Below, one piece after another: positions 50,162 to 59,168 of a stretch of DNA of 64,000 bases (its first letter is position 1; each line of letters opens with the position of its first letter). The position numbers and the translations under genes are program-made. The notes beneath the pieces were generated by a model. That model saw only the letters and a program-made list of their open reading frames with translations. It had not been told where the DNA came from and did no database searches. Source of the DNA: Sphingosinicella microcystinivorans (GTDB lineage: Bacteria > Pseudomonadota > Alphaproteobacteria > Sphingomonadales > Sphingomonadaceae). The DNA is taken from positions 124,001 through 188,000 of the forward strand of contig NZ_CP116005.1 in assembly GCF_027941835.1 (NCBI RefSeq), given 5' to 3'.

Positions 50162-51148
50162 ATGATGGGCAAGCTGCGCCCCGACGCGTTCACCATCGCG
50201 CTCGTCGCGACCGTGCTCGCGGCGACCGTGCTGCCGTGCCGGGGCGAGGCCGCGATGGCGTTCGCCCGCGCCGCGAAGGCGTCGATCATGCTGCTGTTCT
50301 TCCTGCACGGCGCGAAGCTCTCGCGCGAGGCGATCATCCGCGGCGCGGGCGCGGTGAAGCTCCACGTCTCCGCGCTCGGCCTCACCTACCTCGCGTTTCC
50401 GGCGATCGGACTGCTGATCGCGCTCGCCCCCGATGCCGTCGTCAGCCCGAACATCAAGGCGGGCATCATGTTCCTTGCCGTGCTGCCGTCCACGGTGCAG
50501 TCGGCGATCGCCTTCACGTCGATCGGCGGCGGCAACGTCGCGGCGGCGGTGTGCAGCGCCTCGCTTTCGAACGTCATCGGCGTGTTCCTGACGCCGCTTC
50601 TCGCCGGCATCCTCATCCACACGCAGGGCACGACCGGGGACCTCGATACCGTCGCGGCGATCCGCTCCGTCGTCGTCACCGTGCTCATCCCGTTCATCGC
50701 CGGACACCTGTCGCGGCCGCTGACCGCCGCGTTCATCGCCCGCCATGCCGCCGTCCTCGGCAAGGTCGACCGGGGAGCCATCCTACTCGTCGTCTACACG
50801 GCGTTCAGCGCGGCGGTCGTGGACGGCCTGTGGTCGCGCGTGTCGGGCTTCGACCTCGCGGTCGTCGCCGCGCTCAGCGTCGTGATGCTGGCCGCGATCC
50901 TGCTGGCCTCGCTCTGGCTGGCGCGCCTCACCGGCATGTCCCGCGCCGACAAGGTGGCGCTGATGTTCTGCGGATCGACCAAGAGTCTCGCGAGCGGCGT
51001 TCCCATCGCCGCGGCGCTGTTCGCGGCGCCGCTCGTCGGGATGCTGATGCTGCCCCTGCTGATCTATCACCAGATTCAGCTCATCGTCTGCGCCGTCATC
51101 GCCCGCTTCTACGCGGATCATCCCGGCGGCGCGCGGCAGGAATCCTAG
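50162..51148 (+). CDS. Bile-acid:sodium symporter-family (BASS/YfeH-like) protein
   Basis: This is a 328-residue, about 9-10-helix inner membrane protein. Conserved segments include LLFFLHGAKLSREAI, LPSTVQSAIAFTSIGGGNVAAAVCSASLSNVIGVFLTPLL (re-entrant helix with the ion-binding pair), and LMFCGSTKSLASGVPIAAALF in the second half. It resembles the YfeH/SBF subgroup. Stop overlaps the convergent Lrp gene by 4 bases. The substrate is undetermined. ATG 50162 is used; an upstream in-frame extension to 50060 lacks a good ribosome site. Confidence 0.88.
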   Translation: MMGKLRPDAFTIALVATVLAATVLPCRGEAAMAFARAAKASIMLLFFLHGAKLSREAIIRGAGAVKLHVSALGLTYLAFPAIGLLIALAPDAVVSPNIKAGIMFLAVLPSTVQSAIAFTSIGGGNVAAAVCSASLSNVIGVFLTPLLAGILIHTQGTTGDLDTVAAIRSVVVTVLIPFIAGHLSRPLTAAFIARHAAVLGKVDRGAILLVVYTAFSAAVVDGLWSRVSGFDLAVVAALSVVMLAAILLASLWLARLTGMSRADKVALMFCGSTKSLASGVPIAAALFAAPLVGMLMLPLLIYHQIQLIVCAVIARFYADHPGGARQES

Positions 51149-51597
51149 ACGGGCACGGCAGTGGTGTACTTGATCCGCTTCAACGCGAAGTGCGAGGCGG
51201 TGGACGCCACCGACGCGTGGTTCAGCAGCTTGCGCATCAGGAAGGCCTCGTAGGCGCCCACGTCCGCCACGACGACGCGGAGCTGGTAGTCCCACTCGCC
51301 CGACATGGAGAGGCACTCCATGATCTCCTCGCGCGCCATCACCCACGCCTCGAACTCCTCGCGGGCGCCGCGCTCGTGCGACTTGATGCGCACCTGACAG
51401 ACGACATCGAGGCCCTTGCCGACCGCGTCGCGGTTCACGAGGCGCACCACCGGGCCGAGCACGCCCTCGGTTTCGAGGTTGCGGATGCGGCGCCAGCATG
51501 ACGCCGCCGACGCGCCCACGCGCTCGCCGAGCGCGGCGCTGCTGATGCCGCCGTCCTCCTGCATGATTCGGACGATCTGGCGGTCGATCTCATCCAT
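51145..51597 (-). CDS. Lrp/AsnC-family transcriptional regulator
   Basis: The 150-residue protein has an N-terminal winged HTH (residues about 1-55: MDEIDRQIVRIMQEDGGISSAALGERVGASAASCWRRI-like with the recognition helix) and a RAM ligand domain (about 70-145: CQVRIKSHERGAREEF, SGEWDYQLRVVVADV). It lies divergent from the aminotransferase operon across a 136-base AT-rich gap with a dyad, so amino-acid-responsive control of that operon is likely. The ligand could be an aromatic or branched-chain amino acid. Confidence 0.93.
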   Translation of the reverse strand: MDEIDRQIVRIMQEDGGISSAALGERVGASAASCWRRIRNLETEGVLGPVVRLVNRDAVGKGLDVVCQVRIKSHERGAREEFEAWVMAREEIMECLSMSGEWDYQLRVVVADVGAYEAFLMRKLLNHASVASTASHFALKRIKYTTAVPV

Positions 51598-51640
51598 GTG
51601 ATGCGTTCATTTCATATTCTTCGTGAAAACCGTGAGCATA

Positions 51641-51668
51641 GTTCATTCATATGGCCGAATGTCTGAAC
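51641..51668. promoter_or_regulatory. Dyad in the Lrp-aminotransferase divergent promoter
   Basis: GTTCATTCAT at 51641-51650 and GAATGTCTGAAC at 51657-51668 form a partial dyad (GTTCA-N2-CAT facing ATG-N2-TGAAC). It lies in the only AT-rich stretch of this region, as expected for an Lrp-type operator with the promoters. Assigning it to the Lrp gene is inference. Confidence 0.4.
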
Positions 51669-51733
51669 ATTGAAAGGAATTTTCGGCATTTTCCGATTAT
51701 CCTGTTCACGAGGCGTAAGATGGGGAAGCGTTC

Positions 51734-52924
51734 GTGAGTCAGGCAGCGACAGCACAAATCGAGACCGGCTCGGTTCTGGATGGCCTCGCCGCGCAGCCCG
51801 CAGACCCGCTGCTCGCGCTGATCGGCCTGTTCCGCGACGACCCCCGGCCCGGCAAGATCGACATGGGCGTCGGCGTCTACCGCGACGCGGGCGGCAGGAC
51901 GCCGGTGATGGCCGCCGTGAAAGCCGCCGAGGCGTTCCTGCTCAAGGACCAGCAGACGAAATCCTACCTCGGCCCCGAAGGCGACGCGCGCTTTGCCGAG
52001 CTTCTAACCCCCATCATCTTCGGCGAGATCGACCGCGCGCGGCTCTGCGGCGTGCAGACGCCGGGCGGCACCGGCGCGCTCCGGCTCGGCGCCGAGCTTC
52101 TGGCGCGCGGCCGCGCCGGTGCGCGGGTGCTCGTCGGGACGCCGACATGGCCGAACCACGTGCCGCTGATGGAAGCCGCGGGCCTGCAAATCGTGCCGTT
52201 CCGGCATTTCGACGTGGCGACGCAGGCGCTGTGCTTCGAGGACACGCTGGCGGCGATCAGGGGCGCGGCGCCGGGCGACGTGATCCTGCTGCACGGCTGC
52301 TGCCACAACCCGACCGGCGCGGACTACGCGCCGGACCAGTGGCAGACGCTCGCGGCGCTGATCGCGGAGCGCGGGCTGCTTCCCTTCGTCGACCTCGCCT
52401 ATCAGGGCCTCGGGAACGGGCTCGACGCCGACGCGGCCGGTCTGCGCGCGGTGGTGGCGCAGAGCGCGCAAGTGCTCGTCGCCTATAGCTGCGACAAGAA
52501 TTTCGGCCTCTACCGGGAGCGCGTCGGGGCGCTGTTCGCGGTGTCGGACAGGGCGCCGATGATCCAGTCCAACCTGCTCGCGCTCGCCCGCGCCAACTGG
52601 TCGATGCCGCCCGATCACGGCGCCGCCGTCGTCCGCACCATCCTCGACAGCGCGGACCTCACGGCAAGCTGGCGCGCGGAGCTGGAGGCGATGCGGCTGC
52701 GCATCCGGAGCGTGCGCGAAGGCGTCGCCGCGTGCGACCCGGCGCTCGCCGGCCTGACGCAGCAGACCGGCATGTTCTCGATGCTGCCGCTGAGCCCGGA
52801 GCAGATCCGCACGCTGCGCGAAGTTCACGCCGTTTACATGGCCGGATCGGGGCGCATCAACGTGGCGGGCCTGACGCCGGACGCGATCCCGGCGTTCGCC
52901 GCCGCCGTCGCCGCCGTGCGCTGA
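51734..52924 (+). CDS. Aromatic/aspartate aminotransferase (TyrB/AspC-like)
   Basis: The 396-residue class I PLP aminotransferase moves amino groups between aromatic amino acids or aspartate and 2-oxoglutarate. Visible: GVGVYRDAGGRTPVM, SYLGPEGDARF, TPGGTGALRLGAELL, LHGCCHNPTGADY, PFVDLAYQGLGNGLD, PLP-lysine region YSCDKNFGLYRERVGAL (Lys) and GRINVAGLT. The start is GTG 51734, behind GGGGAAG. It heads an operon with E1 and E2 subunits of a branched-chain-type dehydrogenase, suggesting catabolism of the 2-oxoacid it forms. Confidence 0.93.
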   Translation: MSQAATAQIETGSVLDGLAAQPADPLLALIGLFRDDPRPGKIDMGVGVYRDAGGRTPVMAAVKAAEAFLLKDQQTKSYLGPEGDARFAELLTPIIFGEIDRARLCGVQTPGGTGALRLGAELLARGRAGARVLVGTPTWPNHVPLMEAAGLQIVPFRHFDVATQALCFEDTLAAIRGAAPGDVILLHGCCHNPTGADYAPDQWQTLAALIAERGLLPFVDLAYQGLGNGLDADAAGLRAVVAQSAQVLVAYSCDKNFGLYRERVGALFAVSDRAPMIQSNLLALARANWSMPPDHGAAVVRTILDSADLTASWRAELEAMRLRIRSVREGVAACDPALAGLTQQTGMFSMLPLSPEQIRTLREVHAVYMAGSGRINVAGLTPDAIPAFAAAVAAVR

Positions 52925-52937
52925 GAGGGAGACGATC

Positions 52938-55019
52938 ATGGCACAGAGAGCCGCACTCAAGGTCCCCCTTCGCAACGCGCCGGACGAGAACGTCGACTGG
53001 CGGCGCGTCGCCTATCTGCTGAGCCTGTCGCGCGCGCTCGACGCGATGGAGGAGCAGCGGCTGGTCCCTGAGAAGAAGGTGCTCTACCAGTTCTCCGCGC
53101 GCGGCCACGACATGGCGCAGATCCTGCTCGGCAGCAGGCTCGACAACCCGCGCGACGCGACCTGCGGCTATTACCGCTCGCGGCCGCTGCTGCTGGCGCT
53201 CGGCGTCGACGTGGCGGATGCGCTCGGCTCGTCGATGGGACGCTCGGGCGGCTATTCGGACGGGCGAGACATCGGCGTGGTGTTCAACTTCCCGAACCCG
53301 AACGGCGCATCGGCGCTCCCCATGTGCGGCGGCGTCGGCGCGCAGTACACGCCGACGGCCGGCTGGGCGCAGGCGATCGACTACTACCGCACCGTCATCA
53401 GGGACCCGGCCTATGACGATGCGCTCGCCGTCGTGCTGGGCGGCGACGGGTCGGTGGCCTCGAACGGCTTCTGGGCGGCGCTCACCGTCGCCACCACGCA
53501 GAAGCTGCCGATGCTGTTCTACATCGAGGACAACGGCTACGGCATCTCGGTGCCCTCCACGTTCCAGACGCCGGGCGGCAACATCGCCGCGAACCTCGCT
53601 GCGTGGCAGGACCTTCGCATCATCAACGGCGACGGCACCGAGCCTGCCGAGGCGGCGCGGCTGATCGAGGAGGCGGTCAGCTACGTGCGCGAGGAACGCG
53701 GCCCTGCCCTGCTGCGCCTCACCGTGCCGCGCCTGCAGGGCCACAGCTTCCAGGACACGCAGACCTACAAGGACGAGGACTTCGTCGCCTCCGAATGGGC
53801 GCGCGATCCGCTGCCCAAGCTGAAATCGTATCTCGTCCCCGCGCTGCTTTCCGAAAGCGAATGGGCGGCGATCGAGGACGAGGCGCAGGCCGACGCCGAA
53901 GCCGCGCGCGAGCGCGCCGAGGCGCGGCCGGTCGCGGAGCCGGAAACGGTGATGCGGAACGTGTTCTTCGAGGGCGACCTCCAGACCGTCGGCGGCCAGT
54001 GGACGCACGGCTACACACCGCCCGCCTCGACCGACCGGCCGAAGCCCGAAGGCCAGCGCATCAACATGGTGACGGCGATCCGCCGCACGCTGGAGCACGA
54101 GCTGGAGATCAACGACCGCGTCGTGCTGTTCGGCGAGGACATCGGCCCCAAGGGCGGCGTCCACGCCGTGACGCTCGGGCTTCAGGAGCGCTTCGGCGAG
54201 GGGCGCGTGTTCGACACCAGCCTTTCCGAAGAAGGCATCATCGGCCGCGCCGTGGGCATGGCGCTCGCGGGACTGATGCCGGTGCCGGAAATCCAGTTCC
54301 GCAAGTACGCCGAGCCCGCCACCGAGCAGATCAACGACTGCGGCACGATGCGCTGGCGCACCAACAACCGCTTCGCCGCGCCGATGGTGCTGCGCATCCC
54401 CGGCGGCTTCTTCAAGTGCGGCGACCCGTGGCACAGCCAGACCAACGAGGTGGCGTTCATCCACAACCCCGGCTGGAAGGTCGCGGTGCCTTCGAACGCC
54501 GAGGACGCCGTGGGCCTGCTGCGCGGCGCGCTGCGCGGCAACGATCCCGTGATCTTCTTCGAGCACCGCGCGATGCTGGACCACGCGTGGGCGCGCCGCC
54601 CCTACCCCGGCGACGACTTCGTGCTGCCGTTCGGCAAGGCGAAGCGCACGCGCGAGGGCGACGACATCACGATCATCACGTGGGGCGCGATGGTGCAGCG
54701 CTGCGAGGAGGCCGCCGAGGGCCGCTCCGCCGACGTGATCGACCTGCGCACATTGATGCCGTGGGACAAGGCGGCGGTGCTCGAATCCGTGCGCCGCACG
54801 CGGCGCTGCCTGATCGTGCACGAGGACCTGCAGACCGCGGGCTTCGGCGCGGAGATCGCCGCCGTGGTGGCGGACAAGGCGTTCATGGACCTCGACGCGC
54901 CGGTGGCGCGGCTGACGATGCCCGATATCCCCAGCCCGCATAACCCGGTGCTGCTGAACTGGGCGGTGCCCTCGGTCGAGCGCATCCGCGCGAAGATCGA
55001 CGACCTCATCGGTTTCTGA
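52938..55019 (+). CDS. 2-oxoacid dehydrogenase E1, fused alpha and beta subunits
   Basis: The 693-residue thiamine-PP-dependent protein fuses the usually separate E1-alpha (residues about 1-330: YYRSRPLLLALG, GGDGSVASNGFWAALTVA and NGYGISVPS as ThDP and Mg regions, ending with a PDXX-like linker) and E1-beta (about 370-690: INMVTAIRRTLEHELE, FGEDIGPKGGVHAVT, DTSLSEEGIIGRAVG, EIQFRKYAEPATEQI, RWRTNNRFAAPMVLR, VDRTLMPWDK-like DLRTLMPWD). It decarboxylates branched-chain or aryl 2-oxoacids and passes the acyl group to E2. It sits between the aminotransferase (13 bases) and E2 (11 bases) in one operon. Confidence 0.93.
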   Translation: MAQRAALKVPLRNAPDENVDWRRVAYLLSLSRALDAMEEQRLVPEKKVLYQFSARGHDMAQILLGSRLDNPRDATCGYYRSRPLLLALGVDVADALGSSMGRSGGYSDGRDIGVVFNFPNPNGASALPMCGGVGAQYTPTAGWAQAIDYYRTVIRDPAYDDALAVVLGGDGSVASNGFWAALTVATTQKLPMLFYIEDNGYGISVPSTFQTPGGNIAANLAAWQDLRIINGDGTEPAEAARLIEEAVSYVREERGPALLRLTVPRLQGHSFQDTQTYKDEDFVASEWARDPLPKLKSYLVPALLSESEWAAIEDEAQADAEAARERAEARPVAEPETVMRNVFFEGDLQTVGGQWTHGYTPPASTDRPKPEGQRINMVTAIRRTLEHELEINDRVVLFGEDIGPKGGVHAVTLGLQERFGEGRVFDTSLSEEGIIGRAVGMALAGLMPVPEIQFRKYAEPATEQINDCGTMRWRTNNRFAAPMVLRIPGGFFKCGDPWHSQTNEVAFIHNPGWKVAVPSNAEDAVGLLRGALRGNDPVIFFEHRAMLDHAWARRPYPGDDFVLPFGKAKRTREGDDITIITWGAMVQRCEEAAEGRSADVIDLRTLMPWDKAAVLESVRRTRRCLIVHEDLQTAGFGAEIAAVVADKAFMDLDAPVARLTMPDIPSPHNPVLLNWAVPSVERIRAKIDDLIGF

Positions 55020-55030
55020 AGGACGCGCCC

Positions 55031-56215
55031 ATGATCGACATCCTCGTTCCCTACGAGCAGGAGGGGACCAAGGCCATCGTGCGGAGCTGGCTCGTGAAAG
55101 TCGGCGAGCCGGTGAAGGAGAACGACCCGCTCGTCGAGCTGGAAACCGACAAGGTGACGCAGGAGGTGCCCGCGCCCGCCGACGGCATCCTCGACGCGAT
55201 CCTGCTCGACACCGACGCGGAGGCGACGCCCGGCGCGCTGCTGGGGCGGCTGCGACCGGCGGATGCGGCCACGCCAACGGCGCCGGAGGCTGCAACCGTC
55301 GAAGCGCCGAGGCCCGCGCCGACGAACGAACGCCCCGCCCCGGCGAACTGGCTGTCCCCCTCCGTGCGCCGCGCGGTTCAGGAGCATGACGTCGACCCCG
55401 CCGAGGTGACGGGCACCGGACGCGGCGGACGCATCACGCGCACCGACGTGGAACGCCATGTCGCCGAGCGCGCAAAGGCGCCGGAACCGTCTGCGCCCCC
55501 GCCCGCAAAGAGCGGCGGCGTCACCAGCGTGCCGCACGACCGGATGCGCCTCGCCATCGCGCGCAACATGCTCGGCTCGGTCACGACCGCGCCGCATGTG
55601 ACCGCCGTGTTCGAGTGCGATTTCTCGGCGATCATGGCGCACCGCAAGGCGCACAAGGACGCGTTCGCGGCATCCGGCGCGAACCTCACCTTCACCGCCT
55701 ATTTCATCGCCGCCTGCGTGGAGGCGATGCGCGCCGCGCCCGCGATCAACAGCCGCTGGTTCGACGACCGGCTGGAGATCTACGACGCCGTCAACATCGG
55801 CGTCGGCACGGCGCTCGGCGACAAGGGGCTGATCGTCCCCGTGGTCCACGGCGCGCAGGCGCTGTCGCTGCTCGGCATCGCGCAGCGCCTCACCGATCTC
55901 GTGGTGCGCGCGCGCGACGGCAAGCTCTCCGGCGGCGACGTTTCGGGCGGCACGTTCACGATCTCGAACCACGGCGTCTCGGGCTCGCTGCTCGCCGCGC
56001 CGATCATCATCAGCCAGCCGCAATCGGCGATCCTCGGCATCGGCAAGACCGAGAAGCGCGTCGTCGTGCGCGAGGCGGGCGGCGTCGACACGATCCAGAT
56101 CCGGCCGATGGCCTACGTGTCGCTCACCATCGACCACCGCGTCGTCGACGGCCACCAGACGAACACGTGGCTGTCGAAGTTCGTCGAGACGCTGGAAAAC
56201 TGGCCGCTCGCCTGA
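55031..56215 (+). CDS. Dihydrolipoamide acyltransferase (E2) of branched-chain-type complex
   Basis: The 394-residue protein has one lipoyl domain (residues about 1-75; lipoyl Lys in LETDKVTQEVPAPADG), a linker, a peripheral subunit-binding domain (about 105-145, LSPSVRRAVQEHDVDPAEV, TGRGGRITRTDVERHV), and the catalytic acetyltransferase domain with NIGVGTALGDKGLIVPVV, FTISNHGVSGS, and the catalytic His in TIDHRVVDGHQTN. The E3 subunit gene is absent here, so a general lipoamide dehydrogenase is presumably shared. Confidence 0.95.
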   Translation: MIDILVPYEQEGTKAIVRSWLVKVGEPVKENDPLVELETDKVTQEVPAPADGILDAILLDTDAEATPGALLGRLRPADAATPTAPEAATVEAPRPAPTNERPAPANWLSPSVRRAVQEHDVDPAEVTGTGRGGRITRTDVERHVAERAKAPEPSAPPPAKSGGVTSVPHDRMRLAIARNMLGSVTTAPHVTAVFECDFSAIMAHRKAHKDAFAASGANLTFTAYFIAACVEAMRAAPAINSRWFDDRLEIYDAVNIGVGTALGDKGLIVPVVHGAQALSLLGIAQRLTDLVVRARDGKLSGGDVSGGTFTISNHGVSGSLLAAPIIISQPQSAILGIGKTEKRVVVREAGGVDTIQIRPMAYVSLTIDHRVVDGHQTNTWLSKFVETLENWPLA

Positions 56216-56221
56216 GGCCCT

Positions 56222-57709
56222 TCAGCCGTTCGCCGACCTGCGCCGCACTGCACGCGGGCCGGAGGACGCCGAGGGGGCGGTCGTGCAGCCGAGTTGCGGG
56301 ATGCCGATCGTGCGGTTGCCGGAAAGGTCGCTGCGGCTGACGATGAGGCCGGTGCTCTCCATGTAGCCGAGCAGGCGGCGGACACGGCCGAGCGAGCTCG
56401 TGCCGTAGACGGCGGCGATGGCCGTGTCTTCCGGGCAGGGCAGACGCTCGCGCGCGGCGCGGGCGATGAGCAGGAACGCGCCGACCATCTCGGCGGGCAG
56501 CGTGTCGGCGAGCGCCATCGCCTCGCGCCAGTCCTCGCCCTCCGGGTTCGCGATCCCGGCGCGGGCGCAGGAGAGGCGGCGGCTGAAGCCGTCGAGGTCG
56601 AGCGGCGCGGCGAGGCCCGCCATGCGGCAGCGCACCTGGAAATCCTGGAAAAGCGCGCTCGGGCTGCGATGCTCGCCGCCCTCCTCCGCCAGCATGGCGT
56701 CCAGCACGTCAGCGACGATGGCGCCCACCGCTTCGGGATCGGGCGGCGGGCCTTCCGGCACGGGCGCCGCCGGGCGCAGGTCCTGCGCGACGCGGCGCAG
56801 CAGCGTTTCGGCCGGAACCGGCGTGCGCGGCGGCGGCGCGGGGAGCGGCGCATCCTCGGGCACGGGCGCGAAGATGAGGCCGCGCACCTCCGCCGCATCC
56901 ATCGGCAGCGGCGCGAGCGACGGCCCGGTGCCGCGCGCCTGCGTGCGGACCGGGCCGATGCGGACGGGCACGGGACGGCGCGCGATGGCCGGGCCGAGCG
57001 CGAGGAACGCGCCGCGTTCGAGATCGCGGATCGCTTCGGCCTGCCGCCGCTCCATGCCGAGAAGATCGGCGGCGCGGGCCATGTCGATGTCGAGGAAGGT
57101 GCGGCCCATCAGGAAGTTGGACGCCTCGGCGGCGACGTTCTTGGCGAGCTTGGCAAGGCGCTGCGTGGCGATGACGCCGGCAAGGCCGCGCTTCCGGCCC
57201 CGGCACATCAGGTTGGTCATCGCGGCGAGCGAGGCGCGGCGCACGTCGTCCGACACGTCGCCCGCGCCCGCGGGCGCGAAGAGCTGCGCCTCGTCGACGA
57301 CAACGAGCACGGGATACCACTGCTCGCGTGGGGCATCGAACAGGCCGGAGAGGAAGGTGGCGGCGCAGCGCATCTGCGCCTCGACGTCGAGGTCCTCGAG
57401 GTTGAGCACCACGGACGCGCGGTGCTCGCGCACGCGCGCGGCGAAATGGCCGATCTCGCGCTCGCCGTAGTCGCCCGCCTCGATCACCGAATGACCGAAC
57501 GGCTCGGCGAGCGTGACGAAATCGCCCTCGGGGTCGATCACCACCTGCTGGACGCTGCCGGCACTCTCCTCGAGCAGGCGGCGCAGCAGGTGCGACTTGC
57601 CCGAGCCCGAGTTGCCCTGAACGAGCAGGCGGGTTGCAAGCAATTCCTGGAGGTCGATCGGCACGGGCTGTCCGGACCGATCGGAGCCGATGTCAATGGC
57701 GACCGTCAT
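56222..57709 (-). CDS. HerA-like ATP-binding protein (DUF87 family)
   Basis: The 495-residue protein has the HerA/FtsK-like ATPase core: Walker A VQGNSGSGKSHLLRRLL near residue 33, VQQVVIDPEGDFVTLAE, Walker B VLVVVDEAQLF near residue 130, a helix LMCRGRKRGLAGVIATQRLAKL with arginine finger candidates, and ASNFLMGRTFLDID. The C-terminal 200 residues are low-complexity and Pro-rich then a DNA-binding-like part (MVGAFLLIARAARERLPC, VRRLLGYMESTGLIV). HerA relatives act with NurA nucleases in end resection; no NurA is seen here. ATG 57709 is chosen. It is convergent with the E2 gene by 6 bases. Confidence 0.88.
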   Translation of the reverse strand: MTVAIDIGSDRSGQPVPIDLQELLATRLLVQGNSGSGKSHLLRRLLEESAGSVQQVVIDPEGDFVTLAEPFGHSVIEAGDYGEREIGHFAARVREHRASVVLNLEDLDVEAQMRCAATFLSGLFDAPREQWYPVLVVVDEAQLFAPAGAGDVSDDVRRASLAAMTNLMCRGRKRGLAGVIATQRLAKLAKNVAAEASNFLMGRTFLDIDMARAADLLGMERRQAEAIRDLERGAFLALGPAIARRPVPVRIGPVRTQARGTGPSLAPLPMDAAEVRGLIFAPVPEDAPLPAPPPRTPVPAETLLRRVAQDLRPAAPVPEGPPPDPEAVGAIVADVLDAMLAEEGGEHRSPSALFQDFQVRCRMAGLAAPLDLDGFSRRLSCARAGIANPEGEDWREAMALADTLPAEMVGAFLLIARAARERLPCPEDTAIAAVYGTSSLGRVRRLLGYMESTGLIVSRSDLSGNRTIGIPQLGCTTAPSASSGPRAVRRRSANG

Positions 57710-57764
57710 GCCCTCTCTTTGGGAGAGGAAGCGCGCCGCGTGCAAGCCCAAAGACGGCGCGCCG

Positions 57765-59168
57765 TCAGGGCGCGGCGCTCTCGACCAGTCCGCCGCCGAG
57801 CGCCACGTAGAGCGAGACGCGATTGTCGAGCACGGCGCGGCTCGCAGTGATCAGCGCCTGCTCGGCATCGAACAGGTTGCGTTCGGCATCCAGCACTTCG
57901 AGATAGCCGACGACGCCCTCGCGGTAGCGCGTGCGGGCAAGCTGCGCGATGTGCCGCTGCGCCTCCGTCGCGCGCATCTGCGCCAGCATCTGCTCGGCAA
58001 GGAAACGACGCCCCGCGAGCGCGTCGGCCACCTCGCGGAAGGCGAGCTGGACGGTCTGTTCGTACCCGGCGACCGCGATGTCCTCGCGCGCCTCGGCGAC
58101 GGTGAGGTTGCCCTTGCGGCGGCCGAAATCGAAGATCGGCAGGTTCAGCGTCGGGCCGACGCTCCAGTTGAAGCTGTCGTTCTCGAACAGCGAATCGAGC
58201 TCGCCCGACGCGAAGCCGAGTGTGCCGGTGAGCGAGATCGTCGGGAAGAACGCCGCGCGCGCCGCGCCGACATTGGCGCGGGCGGCGCGAAGCGTTTCCT
58301 CGGCGGCGAGGATGTCCGGCCGCAAGGTCAGGAGGTCCGACGGCAGGCCCGCCGCCAGCCTCGGGAAGCCGTCCTGCTCGGCGAGCGGAAGCGGCTGCGC
58401 GGTTTCCGGCAGCACGCCGCCGACGAGCACGGCGAGGAAGTTCGCGTTCCGGCTGCGCGAGAGCCGGAGGCCGGCAAGCTCGGTCTCCGCCTGCGTCAAC
58501 AGCGATTCGGCCTGCCGGAAATCGAGCGCGGAGGTGACGCCCGCATCGAGACGGCGCTGGGCGATCCGCACGCCGTCCTCGCGGCTCTTCACCGTCGCCT
58601 CGGCGAGCGTGATGCGCTCCTCGGTCTCGCGAAGCGCGAACCACGTCGTCGCGACATCGCGGATGAGGCTGAGGCGGAACGCGCGCTCCGCCTGCACGGT
58701 GGAGAGATACTGAGACCGCGCCGCTTCGGAGAGGTTGCGGACGCGGCCCCAGAAATCCAGCTCGAACGCCGAAACGCCGACGCCGACCGAAAACCGGTCC
58801 TGCTCCGCCACGGTCACGCCGGTCGGGGTGACGACCTGTCCCCGGCTTCGCGCCGCCTCCCCGCTCGCGGCGAGCGTCGGCAGGCGGTCGGCGCGCTGGA
58901 TGCGGTAGAGCCCGCGCGCCTCCTCGATGCGGGCGATCGAGACGGCGAGGTCGCGGTTGCGCTCCAGCGCCGTGCCGATCAGCGTGCGAAGCGCCGGATC
59001 GGCGAAGAAATCGCGCCAGCCGACGGTTTCAGCGCGCGTGCCGTCCGCCGGGTCCGGGGACAGCGGATAGGCGGGGGCGGTGGGGAGCGCCGGACGCTCG
59101 TGCTTCGGCGCCATCTGGCACGCGGACGCGGACACCAGCAGCGCGGAGAGCAGCAGCAGCTTACGCAT
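57765..59168 (-). CDS. Outer-membrane efflux lipoprotein (NodT/OprM-type)
   Basis: The 467-residue outer-membrane channel of a tripartite pump has a lipobox (SALLVSASACQ), two OEP repeats (residues about 60-270 and 270-460), and NodT signatures such as FELDFWGRVRNLSEAARSQYL, RPDILAAEETLRAARANVGAA, FGFPTISLTG-like AFFPTISLTGTLGF and YREGVVGYLEVLDAERNLF. Its start overlaps the permease end by 8 bases, so it is the third gene of the pump operon. Confidence 0.95.
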   Translation of the reverse strand: MRKLLLLSALLVSASACQMAPKHERPALPTAPAYPLSPDPADGTRAETVGWRDFFADPALRTLIGTALERNRDLAVSIARIEEARGLYRIQRADRLPTLAASGEAARSRGQVVTPTGVTVAEQDRFSVGVGVSAFELDFWGRVRNLSEAARSQYLSTVQAERAFRLSLIRDVATTWFALRETEERITLAEATVKSREDGVRIAQRRLDAGVTSALDFRQAESLLTQAETELAGLRLSRSRNANFLAVLVGGVLPETAQPLPLAEQDGFPRLAAGLPSDLLTLRPDILAAEETLRAARANVGAARAAFFPTISLTGTLGFASGELDSLFENDSFNWSVGPTLNLPIFDFGRRKGNLTVAEAREDIAVAGYEQTVQLAFREVADALAGRRFLAEQMLAQMRATEAQRHIAQLARTRYREGVVGYLEVLDAERNLFDAEQALITASRAVLDNRVSLYVALGGGLVESAAP

